Positions 35,456-45,446 of a stretch of DNA of 64,000 bases are shown here, one piece after another. The notes under the pieces were generated by a model that saw nothing but the letters and a program-made list of their open reading frames with translations, was not told the DNA's origin and did not search any database. Source of the stretch: Paenibacillus xylanilyticus. Lineage in GTDB: Bacteria > Bacillota > Bacilli > Paenibacillales > Paenibacillaceae. The translations under genes were made by a program, and so were the position numbers. The first letter of the stretch is position 1. Every line of letters begins with the position of its first letter. The stretch is from assembly GCF_009664365.1 (NCBI RefSeq), contig NZ_CP044310.1:3049001-3113000 (forward strand), read 5' to 3'.

Positions 35456-37513
35456 CTATTTGATCGCAGGCAATTGCTTACTTTCTCGAATGAGGGAGAA
35501 ATAGTCATCCGCTCGAACCACTTCAAATTCTCCTCCCAGCTCTTCGGTGATTGCAAGTGCATCGGATGGAGTCATGCTCCAGGCAAGCAATCCAAGAGAA
35601 ACGAACAACGGCGATTTCCCATCCCAGTTCGATTTTGCTTCATTGAGCACCTGTAACCCATCCTGTGCCGTACTTATCCCGCGAATCGTAGAGACGGGCA
35701 GACTCTTGCCAACGATTTCAACCCCATACTTATCTTCATAACTAATGAATAGACCTGGCGAATGATAGTCCTTCTCGTAAGCGCTTGCTTTAAATGGGGT
35801 GAGTGGTATATTTTCGCTGTCTTCCCGGTTTAAAACATACGAGATCGTCATGCCAGTCTTTTTGAGGTATTTTTCGGTTTGTTGCAAAAATTGCCGGAAG
35901 CTCGAATCAGGCCATGCACCTGGATAGAAATATCCCGCACCGGATGGTCCGGCAATCAGCAGATCATTGGCAGTCGCCGTATTTACATAATGATTCAATA
36001 TCGCTGGTGCGCCCTCATAGAGAAGCGGGCTTGACGTCCAGTTGAGTGGAACTTTGCCTCGCGCCGGATCGTCCCACATCACTCGCATGCGATGCTGGTT
36101 GTACTGAAAATTATCGCCTTCGGTGAAGGTATACGTTACATAAATTTTGTTCTCCAACTGGGGACGTGGAGCTTTTTTGACTGGCTTGAACTTCGGCTCG
36201 GTTCCCGAGAACACAGTCAGATTACTGAACCAGTCGGCAGCGAGTACGTAAACGCCGTAACGGGAGGCAATCTCAACGGAGCTGAATTCACCTTCCACAT
36301 CATTGCTGAACCAGCCCAGGTAGGGAGTTCCCGATTTTACATCAGACATGATTTTTTCAAATAGAGCTTTTTGCTCAGGTACATTGGAGTCAAGCCAAAA
36401 CACCATCGCTTTGTTGGCAACCGCATAGTCTCGTAAATAACCATAGGGTTCACGCTGCTCTGCAGAGAGAGGACGGATATTCCCAGCGGATACCTTATAC
36501 TGGTTCCACATGTCCACTTCAGCCGTCAGTTCATTCGTTCCGGCAGGAGGACTGAATTCATACACAAAATAATTGCCATTATCAGCGAATCGATGACCGC
36601 CTTGACCCTCAGCAACCTTGGAATTCTGTCTGTCATACAGAAATGCTTCTTCTTCGGGGGTGCCTGCAACAAAGTTTGCAATAACTTTGCCATCTGCCTT
36701 CACTGTAACTTCATGCACGGCGGGTCCCCAGCCATCCTGAGTAATGGCGTCATCAAACCGAAGGTATACCTCGGAATTGCCAAGTAGGGAAGAGAGGTCA
36801 AGGGAGTATGTGTCTCGGTTGCTGGCATCACGTACGGGCTGCTCTTCCTCAGCAATGGTCACAAAGGACTCCGGGAGGCCGGATGGGATTCGAATCGCTG
36901 TATCCGGAGCGAGTCCGACTAACATCTGGTGGGTCGTTTTCTTCCACAGATTCTCATATTGCCAGGTATAAGCATCAAGCCGGCTGCTGAACTTCCCCTG
37001 CAGATCATCAAGGATTTTCAGTTTATATGGGGCTTTGGATAATTGGGCAGCAAGCTCTGGACTGGCAACAACTGCATCTTTCAGACCAGCCAGCGTGGTG
37101 GCCACATTAATTGAATCAGGCAACTTCGGGTCATACACAATCATGCCTTTGATATCGTTGCGGTATGCCGAGAATACTTCCCAGTAGTCCTGATGAAGCG
37201 TATAGGGCACATTGAGATCATTGAGCCAGGTCATTTTACCTTCTTCCTGGGATTCGATCAGATAAATCCGTGGTTGTTTCCTGTTAACGATCCCCTGCAG
37301 CGTTGCAAAGAGCAATTTGATATCACCTGGCGCATCATAGATATCAGCAGCATCCAGATGTTTCGGCTTCTTGAAACGGGGTAGTTCCCGGTTTGCTTTG
37401 GAATCCACAGGCTTTGTGGTTTGAACCGCGGTTTCCGAAGCAGACGCCGCTCCAGCAGTTAAGGAAAAAGCACATAGAAAGGCTAAACAGACCATCTTGA
37501 ATCTACGAGCCAT
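35456..37513 (-). CDS. Secreted GxGYxYP-domain protein (putative glycoside hydrolase)
   Basis: This 685-residue exported protein has a signal peptide (residues about 1-26). The N-terminal region matches the GxGYxY N-terminal domain (IKLLFATLQGIVNRKQPRIYL), and the C-terminal half carries the name motif as GPSGAGYFYPGAW. An extra beta-rich insert of roughly 120 residues (about 215-350, with SEVYLRFDDAITQDGWGPAV) looks like a galactose-binding-type module. The family is annotated as putative glycosidase with no proven activity. The gene is divergent from the GntR-LacI regulator, whose operator-like repeat lies in its promoter. Confidence 0.82.
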   Translation of the reverse strand: MARRFKMVCLAFLCAFSLTAGAASASETAVQTTKPVDSKANRELPRFKKPKHLDAADIYDAPGDIKLLFATLQGIVNRKQPRIYLIESQEEGKMTWLNDLNVPYTLHQDYWEVFSAYRNDIKGMIVYDPKLPDSINVATTLAGLKDAVVASPELAAQLSKAPYKLKILDDLQGKFSSRLDAYTWQYENLWKKTTHQMLVGLAPDTAIRIPSGLPESFVTIAEEEQPVRDASNRDTYSLDLSSLLGNSEVYLRFDDAITQDGWGPAVHEVTVKADGKVIANFVAGTPEEEAFLYDRQNSKVAEGQGGHRFADNGNYFVYEFSPPAGTNELTAEVDMWNQYKVSAGNIRPLSAEQREPYGYLRDYAVANKAMVFWLDSNVPEQKALFEKIMSDVKSGTPYLGWFSNDVEGEFSSVEIASRYGVYVLAADWFSNLTVFSGTEPKFKPVKKAPRPQLENKIYVTYTFTEGDNFQYNQHRMRVMWDDPARGKVPLNWTSSPLLYEGAPAILNHYVNTATANDLLIAGPSGAGYFYPGAWPDSSFRQFLQQTEKYLKKTGMTISYVLNREDSENIPLTPFKASAYEKDYHSPGLFISYEDKYGVEIVGKSLPVSTIRGISTAQDGLQVLNEAKSNWDGKSPLFVSLGLLAWSMTPSDALAITEELGGEFEVVRADDYFSLIRESKQLPAIK

Positions 37514-37825
37514 GGCGATCTCACTCCTTGTTTGTAGTCAGAAATAAGAGCATGTGCATCCCTCAGTTATCTCATCCTCCTTTTGCGGCCGAAAGCCAGA
37601 CACACACTTCATTTCAAGATATATTAAATATATTCATATATGTTATTGCAAGGGTTTCGACAAAACTTCCTATTTTTTTTAAGGGGAAGCGACATTCCAA
37701 TCCTGATTTTTACCTGGAAGAGTTGTAGTATACTGCGGTTAAGTTCAGCTTGTTTATTGCGCTTGCTTATGAAAGGATATATTATATATCTCAAATATTA
37801 CGAATGAATTGGTGATGTGATCCGA
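37514..37825. promoter_or_regulatory. Divergent promoter with AT-rich operator-like repeats
   Basis: The gap holds no gene. TTAAATATATTCA at 37624-37636 is a near palindrome sharing AATATATTCA with the perfect palindrome at 39039-39054. A second palindrome, GATATAT-T-ATATATC, lies at 37776-37790 close to the regulator start. These are candidate sites for the adjacent GntR-LacI protein. Confidence 0.55.
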
Positions 37826-38974
37826 ATGAGTACAAACGAACGAATTCCGTTGTATCAGCAAATCCAGGACTATGTCAGACATATTATTACTACAGAAAAG
37901 ATGAAACCCGGCGATCGCATACCGACAGAAAAGGAACTGATGGATCAGTTCCAGGTCAGCAAAATCACCGTGGCCAATGCCTTGACCGGATTAGCGAATG
38001 AAAAGTTGATCGACAGGGTGCCTGGCAAGGGGAGTTTTGTGGCGGAAGAAAACGATATCGCAGTTGCGCCGCGAGCAACGACGATTGCATCGAAGGGAAG
38101 AGAAGGTTCACTAGCCACCGGGATGGTCGGTGTAGTTATGCCTTCAATCCATGATTACTTTGCCATCAGACTTGTTGAGGGAATTGAACAGGCCCTTGGC
38201 GAAAAAGGTTATCGCAGCATGGTCATGTTTACACAAGGCAGGCTGGATAAAGAAAAGGATGCCATCAAGGAACTGAAGGCACTTGGCGCTGAAGGGCTGT
38301 TAATTTTTCCTGTCGATGAGGAAAACTATAACGAGGAGATCCTTGGCATGAAGCTTTCCGGTTTTCCTTTTGTACTGATCGACCGCTATTTGCCTGGTGT
38401 CGAGACAAACTATATTGCGGCGGATGGACGACGCGGTACAAAACTGGCCGTAGAGCATCTATGGGAGCTTGGGCACCGCGATATCGCCATCTGTTCGGAT
38501 TCGCCACTGCAAACTGTCACGGTTCAGGAGCGGATCGAAGGTTATATTGAGGCATTGAAAGGCAAAGGTTCGTTAATTAATCCGGCCCATATGATTACAG
38601 ATTTCCAACCTTTAAGTGTGCTAAAAGATGCGGAATCCCACCCCTTGTACAGGTATATTGTGAACCGCATGGTCACGGCATACATTTCGCTCAACGGAAG
38701 GCTTGGAGTGCAGATTTATCAAATGGCGAAGCAAGCAGGGCTTCGGGTACCTGAAGATGTATCCATCGTAAGCTTCGACGATCCCACATCCATTGTGGAG
38801 GAATTCAGCATTTTCACCCATGTGAATCAGTTTGAACGAGATATGGGATACCAGGCTGCGGTTAAATTACTTGAAGTGCTGCATGGGCATGAAGAAACGA
38901 AAGGTTATAGTAAAATACTGATTGAACCTGAACTTATGATACGCCAGACCACTGGCAAAGCTCCTCAAACCTGA
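37826..38974 (+). CDS. GntR-LacI hybrid transcriptional regulator (AraR-like)
   Basis: This 382-residue protein has an N-terminal GntR winged helix (IPLYQQIQDYVRHIITTEKM, then PTEKELMDQFQVSKITVANAL). It is fused to a LacI-type sugar-binding domain (VVMPSIHDYFAIRLVEGIEQ, LGHRDIAICSD, VSIVSFDDP). AraR has the same arrangement. It likely represses the flanking mannan genes until a sugar binds. ATG 37826 fits GGTGAT spacing better than GTG 37817. A terminator follows at 38991. Confidence 0.92.
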   Translation: MSTNERIPLYQQIQDYVRHIITTEKMKPGDRIPTEKELMDQFQVSKITVANALTGLANEKLIDRVPGKGSFVAEENDIAVAPRATTIASKGREGSLATGMVGVVMPSIHDYFAIRLVEGIEQALGEKGYRSMVMFTQGRLDKEKDAIKELKALGAEGLLIFPVDEENYNEEILGMKLSGFPFVLIDRYLPGVETNYIAADGRRGTKLAVEHLWELGHRDIAICSDSPLQTVTVQERIEGYIEALKGKGSLINPAHMITDFQPLSVLKDAESHPLYRYIVNRMVTAYISLNGRLGVQIYQMAKQAGLRVPEDVSIVSFDDPTSIVEEFSIFTHVNQFERDMGYQAAVKLLEVLHGHEETKGYSKILIEPELMIRQTTGKAPQT

Positions 38975-38990
38975 TATGGATGCACATGAG

Positions 38991-39026
38991 AACCTTCTCC
39001 GTCAATGACGGGAAGGTTTTTTATTT
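38991..39026 (+). terminator. Rho-independent terminator after the GntR-LacI gene
   Basis: AACCTTCTCCGTC and GACGGGAAGGTT form a long stem followed by TTTTTTATTTT. Confidence 0.9.
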
Positions 39027-39038
39027 TATAAAAAACAT

Positions 39039-39054
39039 ATTGAATATATTCAAT
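39039..39054 (+). promoter_or_regulatory. Perfect 16-bp palindrome, candidate GntR-LacI operator
   Basis: ATTGAATATATTCAAT lies 76 bases upstream of the 734-residue protein gene, which begins a six-gene run. Its form (ATTG...CAAT) resembles operators of GntR/AraR-type regulators. A related sequence occurs at 37624-37636 upstream of the divergent gene. Confidence 0.6.
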
Positions 39055-39129
39055 CCATATATTATAGTCTAGAAAATGATGGATAATCATACAACACAGT
39101 CCAAACCAATCTCACAAGGGGGTTAGAAT

Positions 39130-41334
39130 GTGTCCCGAGACCGAAAGGAAGAGCGCACCGGATTTCAGGAATCAGCTCCGTATCATCCCGACTATGATTT
39201 GCAGACTGACTTTGTAATGGTTTATGGCATCGACGAATCCATGCCGGAACGTATCAAGCAGTGGAAAGACAAAGGATATATTGTGCATCTCATGACCGGG
39301 GTTGCCTGGGGAGAATACAACGATTACCTTGATGGCGAGGTAGATGGTATACCCCACTGGGATGAGGCTCAGACGGATCGTCACCAGCAGATGATTCTTC
39401 ATGGGAATAAACCGGTTATTCCGTACATGGTACCGACCATTTCGTTCGGGCGTTATCTCGCCGAGCGCATTCGAATTGCTGTAGATGCTGGTGTTGAGGC
39501 TATCCATCTGGAAGAGCCTGAATTCTGGGTGAATGGTGGGTATTCCGAAGCTTTTAAGAGGGAATGGCAATTGTATTACAAGGAATCCTGGATTCCGCCG
39601 CATGCATCGCCGGATGCCCAATATCGAGCGTCCAAATTAAAAGCCTATTTATATACCCGGGCCCTTGATCGGTTATGTGCCGAGATGAAGGATTATGCAC
39701 TGCAGCGATATGGCCGTGTCCTCCGCTTCTACGTTCCAACACACAGTCTCATCAATTACACGCAGTGGCGAATCGTCAGTCCGCAATCCCAACTTGTTGA
39801 GCTGGCTTCCATTGATGGATACATAGCACAGATCTGGACAGGGACATCGCGTACAGCCAATGTGTATGAAGGGGTTCGCAAGGAACGTACATTTGAAACC
39901 GCTTACCTTGAATATGGCGTGATGCAGGAACTGGTACGCGGAACCGACAGACGCATGTGGTTTCTGCATGATCCGATCGAGGATAATCCGAATTACACCT
40001 GGGCGGATTATAAACAGAACTATCTAAAGACGGTTGTCGCCTCGCTTCTGCATCCCGGGGTTGCCCATTACGAAGTCGCGCCATGGCCGCGAAGGATCTT
40101 TCAAGGGACTTCCCCTACGGAAGAAGGTTCCGGCAAGGAGAGAATCCCCGCAGACTATGCAACAACGCTGCTTCAGGTCATGCATACGCTGGGTAACCTG
40201 GACCAGAATGTGACCGAAACGGATAAGAATCCGCTGCAGGTTGGTGTTCTTATTGCCGATTCAGCGATGTTTCAGCGAATGAAGCCGGACCCAGAGGCGC
40301 CTAATCCAGGAAAGTATGATGGAACAGATCCTGAAGGGTTTCAAGAAGAGGGAGATACCGAACTGCTTGATTTCTCTCCTTTTTATGGTCTTGCGCTTCC
40401 ACTGCTAAAACACGGCGTGCCGGTTCGTCCCCTTTTACTAGATAATGTGCGGCGGTATCCGGGTTATCTTGCGCCCTACGATGTGCTTGTCCTGAGCTAT
40501 GAGTTTATCAAGCCGCAGTATCCGGATGTTCATTATGTGCTGGCACAGTGGGTGCAGGATGGCGGGGCGCTGATTTACGTTGGCGATGACAGTGACCCCT
40601 ATCATGATATTCGCGCGTGGTGGAATCTGGATCAGGAAGAGGGAAGGTCTGGAACCAAGTATCATTCCCCGCGTGAGCATTTGTTCGAGCAGATTGGTCT
40701 GAAGGAGAAAGTGGGCGGCGTCCACCGGATAGGCAAGGGAGGGATGGTCTGGCTGAACGAACACCCTGCCGAATTTACACGATCCAGGGCAGGAGCTGAT
40801 CGCCTTCGTCAATCGGTTCAAGATATCATTGCCGAGCTTAACCCACCAGCGATCCAGTGGCACCCGAGACCGTATTTCCAAATCAGGCGCGGCCCTTACA
40901 TTATCGCATCTGCTTTGAATGAGTCGGTAAGCGAAGAATTCCTGGTCATACCCGGCCCGGTGGTGGATTTGTTCGATTCGAAGCTCTCTGTACTAAGCCA
41001 GGTGGTTCTGAAACCTGGAGAACATGCGCTGCTCTATGATGTTGAGGCAGGACGTCCAACGAATGGAGAGGTTTCCCTTATCGCGGCTTCCTCCCGAATC
41101 GAATCTTTGTCCGAATCGGGTGCAGGTTTTCAATTTTCGGCGAAAGGACCTGCCCGTCTGCAAGCAACCGCACGGCTGTATTGCAAGGTGAAGCCTGTAT
41201 CTGTCCATTACATTGTTCAAGGTCAAGCGGTATCCGCAGCTTGGGAATGGGATCCGGATTCTCAGACCGTGCTTGTTCAATACGAGCATGGGATTGAAAA
41301 CCATGCAGAGGTACATGTGAGATGGTCTTCCTGA
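39130..41334 (+). CDS. Uncharacterised glycosidase-like protein of the mannan locus
   Basis: This 734-residue protein has no signal peptide, so it should be cytoplasmic. Residues about 25-330 look like a (beta/alpha)8 barrel. A strand-end acidic cluster IHLEEPEFW (Glu128, Glu129, Glu131) resembles the acid/base region of clan A glycosidases. Residues about 425-530 (APYDVLVLSYEFIKPQYPDV, DGGALIYVGDDSD) resemble a class I glutamine-amidotransferase-like fold, as in the middle domain of GH42. A beta-rich C terminus follows. I do not recognise the family. It starts at GTG 39130 and precedes the GH38 gene by 40 bp, implying a shared role. Confidence 0.7.
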   Translation: MSRDRKEERTGFQESAPYHPDYDLQTDFVMVYGIDESMPERIKQWKDKGYIVHLMTGVAWGEYNDYLDGEVDGIPHWDEAQTDRHQQMILHGNKPVIPYMVPTISFGRYLAERIRIAVDAGVEAIHLEEPEFWVNGGYSEAFKREWQLYYKESWIPPHASPDAQYRASKLKAYLYTRALDRLCAEMKDYALQRYGRVLRFYVPTHSLINYTQWRIVSPQSQLVELASIDGYIAQIWTGTSRTANVYEGVRKERTFETAYLEYGVMQELVRGTDRRMWFLHDPIEDNPNYTWADYKQNYLKTVVASLLHPGVAHYEVAPWPRRIFQGTSPTEEGSGKERIPADYATTLLQVMHTLGNLDQNVTETDKNPLQVGVLIADSAMFQRMKPDPEAPNPGKYDGTDPEGFQEEGDTELLDFSPFYGLALPLLKHGVPVRPLLLDNVRRYPGYLAPYDVLVLSYEFIKPQYPDVHYVLAQWVQDGGALIYVGDDSDPYHDIRAWWNLDQEEGRSGTKYHSPREHLFEQIGLKEKVGGVHRIGKGGMVWLNEHPAEFTRSRAGADRLRQSVQDIIAELNPPAIQWHPRPYFQIRRGPYIIASALNESVSEEFLVIPGPVVDLFDSKLSVLSQVVLKPGEHALLYDVEAGRPTNGEVSLIAASSRIESLSESGAGFQFSAKGPARLQATARLYCKVKPVSVHYIVQGQAVSAAWEWDPDSQTVLVQYEHGIENHAEVHVRWSS

Positions 41335-41374
41335 TTTCTTAGCCCTATCACCGTAACAGAGAGGAGCAACGAAC

Positions 41375-44300
41375 ATGCCATACGAACCGATCAGACCGGA
41401 ACGATTAAGGCAGATGTTAAACAAACTTCGAGAAGAAATTTATAAGCCGATTACCGAGTTGGAAGTAAAGGCGTGGGTTACGCCAGAGCCCGTATCCTAT
41501 GAATCACGGATGTCGGGAACGGAAGTTACGCTCCATCCAGGAGAACGCTGGGGAGAGCTATGGGACTGTGCCTGGTTCCGTTTCACAGGCAAAACCCCAT
41601 CCCATAAACTCAGCAGTCATGAGAGCATCGTTCTTTTGTTGGACGTCAGTGGCGAACTATGTCTTGTCGACCATGAAGGAACGCCAGTACAGGGGTTGAC
41701 GACTATTAACTCCGAATTTGACTTCTCCTTGGGCTTGCCTGGCAAGCGAGTCGTTCAGCTCTGTGAGGCAAGTATCAGCGGAGATGAAATCGAAGTATGG
41801 GCAGAAGCAGGCAATAACGATTTGTTTGGCAAGTATCAGGGCGGTTCTCTGAGAGAGGCTGTTATCGCAGTCTGCCGGGAAGACATTCGCAGTTTGTACT
41901 ACGACACCGAGGTTCTATTGGAGACGGCAGAACATCTCCCACAAGGAACAGCCCGCAAGGAAAGGATCTACCAGACACTCTATGAAGTGTCCTTGCAGCT
42001 GACCGAATTCTCGGAAGAGCGTATCCGACTGGCGAAGAGACAAACGCATGAACAGCTCAGTCTTCAAGGGGGAGATCCGGTCTTAACCCTAAGTGCTGTA
42101 GGTCATGCACATATTGATTTGGCCTGGTTATGGCCGATTCGTGAAACAATCCGTAAAGGGGCTAGAACGTTCTCGACCGCGCTTCGCATGATGGAACGTT
42201 ATCCGGACTATGTGTTTGGAGCGAGTCAGCCCCAGCTGTACGAATGGATGAAGCAGCATTATCCCAAGTTATATGAGCAGATCAAGGAACGAGTGCGGGA
42301 AGGAAGATGGGAGCCGCAGGGAGCCATGTGGGTGGAATCGGATACGAATGTGCCGGGCGGAGAATCCCTTGTACGGCAGATTCTGTATGGTAAACGTTAT
42401 TTTCAACAAGAGTTCGGGTTGGAGATGAAATCCCTTTGGATGCCTGACGTATTTGGTTATTCGGCAAGCTTGCCTCAATTATTGAAGAAATCCGGAGTCG
42501 ATTATATGATGACCCAGAAACTCTCCTGGAGTGAGTACAATCGGCATCCCCATCATTCATTTATGTGGGAAGGAATTGATGGATCAGCGGTATTAACACA
42601 TATGCCTCCGGAGGATACGTACAACAGCCCCGCAGCACCCCGTTCTATTGTCAAAGCTGAGCAGGAATATCTGGACAAAAATGTTTCCGGACACGCGCTG
42701 ATGCTCTTCGGAATAGGGGATGGGGGAGGAGGACCGGGTGAAGAGCATCTGGAACGGCTCGAACGGACCAAGAACCTGCTCGGCTTGTCTCCCGTTATAC
42801 AGGAGCCTTCATGGACATTTTTTGAAAAGCTCAATGAAGAACGAGAGAAATTCCAGACGTGGCGCGGGGAGCTGTATCTGGAAAAGCATCAGGGTACCTT
42901 GACGAGTCAGGCGCGAAGCAAGCGGTATAACCGGAAAATGGAGAAAGCGCTGCGTGAATTGGAATTTGCATCCGTTCTGGCGGCAGCCCAGTTAGGTTAC
43001 TCGTATCCCTCTGATCTGTTTGAAACCATCTGGAAGGAAGTCTTGTTGTACCAATTTCACGATATCCTTCCAGGGTCGTCCATCAAGCGGGTATACGATG
43101 AATCACTAATCAGGTATGAAGACCTGTTCAACCAAACAGAGAACATGATTGCAGATACTTACAGCCGTTTGGCAGATCAGATGGCTCTAGGGGAGAAGTT
43201 GCCATCCGCAGCTGCAGTGGTGTTTAATTCATTACCTTGGGAGCGACAGGAATGGCTTGATATTGAAGGCCGGTGGATGAAGGTTCAGGTTCCATCCATG
43301 GGGTACACGGTTGTACCTGATTATTCGAACCAGAGCAGTATAGATGAGTCCGGAGCCTGTATGGAACAGGAATCAGGGATACTGGATTCAGAGTTACATG
43401 TAAATGTGGAAGAACGCTTCATCGAAAGCGACTCCTTCTTCGTGAAATTTGATCTGAATGGTACCATTCTCTCGATCCTGGATAAAGCAGAAGCACGAGA
43501 AGTCATTCCACAAGGACAACAGGGAAATAAACTCAGTGTGTATCATGATGAAGGAGATGCATGGGATTTCAGCCATGATTATGCAGAGTTGGCCGGTGTG
43601 CCGCTAACATTGCATGAAATTCGTGAACTTCGTGAAGGGCCCAGGATAGGACTGATCTTCCAATACAACTATGGCGAATCCAAGTTGACTCAGAGCGTTA
43701 TTCTTACTCAGGGCAGCCGGAGAATCGATTTTGCAACCAAGGTGGATTGGCGAGAAAACGCCAAGATGCTGCGTACGTCCTTCCCGGTGAATGTTCGCAC
43801 AGATCTGGTGCATTGTGAGATCCAGTTTGGCAGTCTGTCCAGACCGACCCACCGGAATACCATGTGGGATTTTGCGAAGGATGAGATCTGCGCACATCAG
43901 TGGATCGATATATCTGAGCCCGATTACGGTGTGGCTTTACTCAATGATTGCAAGTACGGTCACAGAGCCTTTGATAACGTGCTTGACCTGAACCTGCTGC
44001 GCAGCAGCTCGTATCCGGATCCGGAAGCAGATCGTGCTGAACACGAATTCACTTACTCGTTATATCCGCATCAAGGGAATCACGTTCAAGCCGAGATCTA
44101 TCGAAGAGGCAATGAACTGAACATCCCTTTGCGTGTTGTGGCGTTACCCTCGGTAGGGGATAAACAGGATGGAAATCTGCCTTTCTCAAAATCATTTCTG
44201 CAACCGGACCATACACACGTCATGGTGGAGTCCATCAAAAAGGCTGAAGATGGTGACGAGGTCATCGTTCGGCTGTATGAAACGTCTGGAACACATGCTC

Positions 44301-44470
44301 ATACGGTTATTCACCTTGGATTCGATATCGCTGAGGCCTGGGAAGCTGATCTGATGGAGAACATCATATCGCCAATTCCGATGACAGATCCATCCCAAAT
44401 TTCGCTATCGTTTACTCCATTTGAGATCATTACTCTGCGTTTGAAGTTGTTACAGGTACAGCAAAGGTAG
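41375..44470 (+). CDS. Alpha-mannosidase, glycoside hydrolase family 38
   Basis: This 1031-residue cytoplasmic enzyme hydrolyses terminal alpha-mannosides with zinc. The zinc motif is GHAHIDLAWLWP (His246, Asp248). The nucleophile Asp358 is in WMPDVFGYS, and a further His is in QFHDILPGSSIKRVYDESL. The length and domain order (N-terminal beta domain, barrel, helical bundle, beta-sandwich) match Bacillus-type GH38 proteins. It probably trims imported mannooligosaccharides. It belongs to the same operon as the following permeases. Confidence 0.95.
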   Translation: MPYEPIRPERLRQMLNKLREEIYKPITELEVKAWVTPEPVSYESRMSGTEVTLHPGERWGELWDCAWFRFTGKTPSHKLSSHESIVLLLDVSGELCLVDHEGTPVQGLTTINSEFDFSLGLPGKRVVQLCEASISGDEIEVWAEAGNNDLFGKYQGGSLREAVIAVCREDIRSLYYDTEVLLETAEHLPQGTARKERIYQTLYEVSLQLTEFSEERIRLAKRQTHEQLSLQGGDPVLTLSAVGHAHIDLAWLWPIRETIRKGARTFSTALRMMERYPDYVFGASQPQLYEWMKQHYPKLYEQIKERVREGRWEPQGAMWVESDTNVPGGESLVRQILYGKRYFQQEFGLEMKSLWMPDVFGYSASLPQLLKKSGVDYMMTQKLSWSEYNRHPHHSFMWEGIDGSAVLTHMPPEDTYNSPAAPRSIVKAEQEYLDKNVSGHALMLFGIGDGGGGPGEEHLERLERTKNLLGLSPVIQEPSWTFFEKLNEEREKFQTWRGELYLEKHQGTLTSQARSKRYNRKMEKALRELEFASVLAAAQLGYSYPSDLFETIWKEVLLYQFHDILPGSSIKRVYDESLIRYEDLFNQTENMIADTYSRLADQMALGEKLPSAAAVVFNSLPWERQEWLDIEGRWMKVQVPSMGYTVVPDYSNQSSIDESGACMEQESGILDSELHVNVEERFIESDSFFVKFDLNGTILSILDKAEAREVIPQGQQGNKLSVYHDEGDAWDFSHDYAELAGVPLTLHEIRELREGPRIGLIFQYNYGESKLTQSVILTQGSRRIDFATKVDWRENAKMLRTSFPVNVRTDLVHCEIQFGSLSRPTHRNTMWDFAKDEICAHQWIDISEPDYGVALLNDCKYGHRAFDNVLDLNLLRSSSYPDPEADRAEHEFTYSLYPHQGNHVQAEIYRRGNELNIPLRVVALPSVGDKQDGNLPFSKSFLQPDHTHVMVESIKKAEDGDEVIVRLYETSGTHAHTVIHLGFDIAEAWEADLMENIISPIPMTDPSQISLSFTPFEIITLRLKLLQVQQR

Positions 44471-44507
44471 CGTATGCCCTTCATGTTGAGAAAGGAGAGG
44501 TGGGAAT

Positions 44508-45434
44508 GTGATCAAGCCAAGAGCAACCAACAATCGATTGATGAAGCGAATCTGGCAGCATAAACTTTTTTATTTGTTCATGCTGCCAGGTATTGTCTGG
44601 TTTTTTCTTTTCTCTTACGTCCCGTTGTACGGAATCCAGGTTGCCTTCCGGGACTACAACTTTATGGGTGGATTTACCGGAAGCCCATGGGCAGGTTTCA
44701 AGTATTTTGAACAGTTCTTCAATTACTATCAATCCGGTGACATCATCCGCAATACGATCATCATCAGTCTTATGAAGCTGCTGATCGGTTTTCCGATGCC
44801 CATTATTCTTGCACTCCTGTTAAATGAAGTACGCATGATCCGATTTAAGAAGACGGTTCAGACGTTATCCTACTTGCCTTATTTCGTATCCTGGATCGTC
44901 GTGGTCACGCTGATGCAGAGGCTGTTGACACCCTATGGCGGACCAGTCAATGACTTCATGGGAACGATGGGGGCAGAATCAATCCAGTTTTTGAACAATC
45001 CAACCTGGTTCTATCAACTGATTGTTGGATCGGACATCTGGAAGAACATCGGCTGGAACTCCATTATCTTCATGGCTGCCATCGCAGGGATCGATCAGCA
45101 GCTCTATGAGGCTGCCAAGATTGATGGTGCAGGACGTTTCAGACAGATGTGGCATGTGACACTTCCAGGCATTCGCAGTGTGGCGATCCTCTTGTTCATT
45201 CTTGCCGTAGGCAGCTTGATGAGTGCAGGATACGAACAGCTGCTTCTTCTGAATGGACCTGCTACCGCGAGCATTGGGAGCGTACTGGATGTTCATGCCA
45301 TTAACTCCGGGATTCGTGAAGGGCGCCTCAGTTATGCCGCAGCTGTTGGGTTATTCCAAAGCGTTATAGGACTTATTCTGGTACTGACCGTCAATCGCAT
45401 TGCCCGCAAAGTCAGTGATGTATCCCTGTTCTAA
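44508..45434 (+). CDS. ABC transporter permease, LplB-type (second set)
   Basis: This 308-residue permease has six helices and the EAA-loop segment QLYEAAKIDGAGRFRQMWHV. It starts with GTG 44508 after GGAGAGGTGG. It lies 37 bp from the GH38 gene and 12 bp before its partner permease. This is a second complete importer set in the locus, in permease-permease-binding protein order. Confidence 0.93.
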   Translation: MIKPRATNNRLMKRIWQHKLFYLFMLPGIVWFFLFSYVPLYGIQVAFRDYNFMGGFTGSPWAGFKYFEQFFNYYQSGDIIRNTIIISLMKLLIGFPMPIILALLLNEVRMIRFKKTVQTLSYLPYFVSWIVVVTLMQRLLTPYGGPVNDFMGTMGAESIQFLNNPTWFYQLIVGSDIWKNIGWNSIIFMAAIAGIDQQLYEAAKIDGAGRFRQMWHVTLPGIRSVAILLFILAVGSLMSAGYEQLLLLNGPATASIGSVLDVHAINSGIREGRLSYAAAVGLFQSVIGLILVLTVNRIARKVSDVSLF

Positions 45435-45446
45435 GGAGGTGACGAT

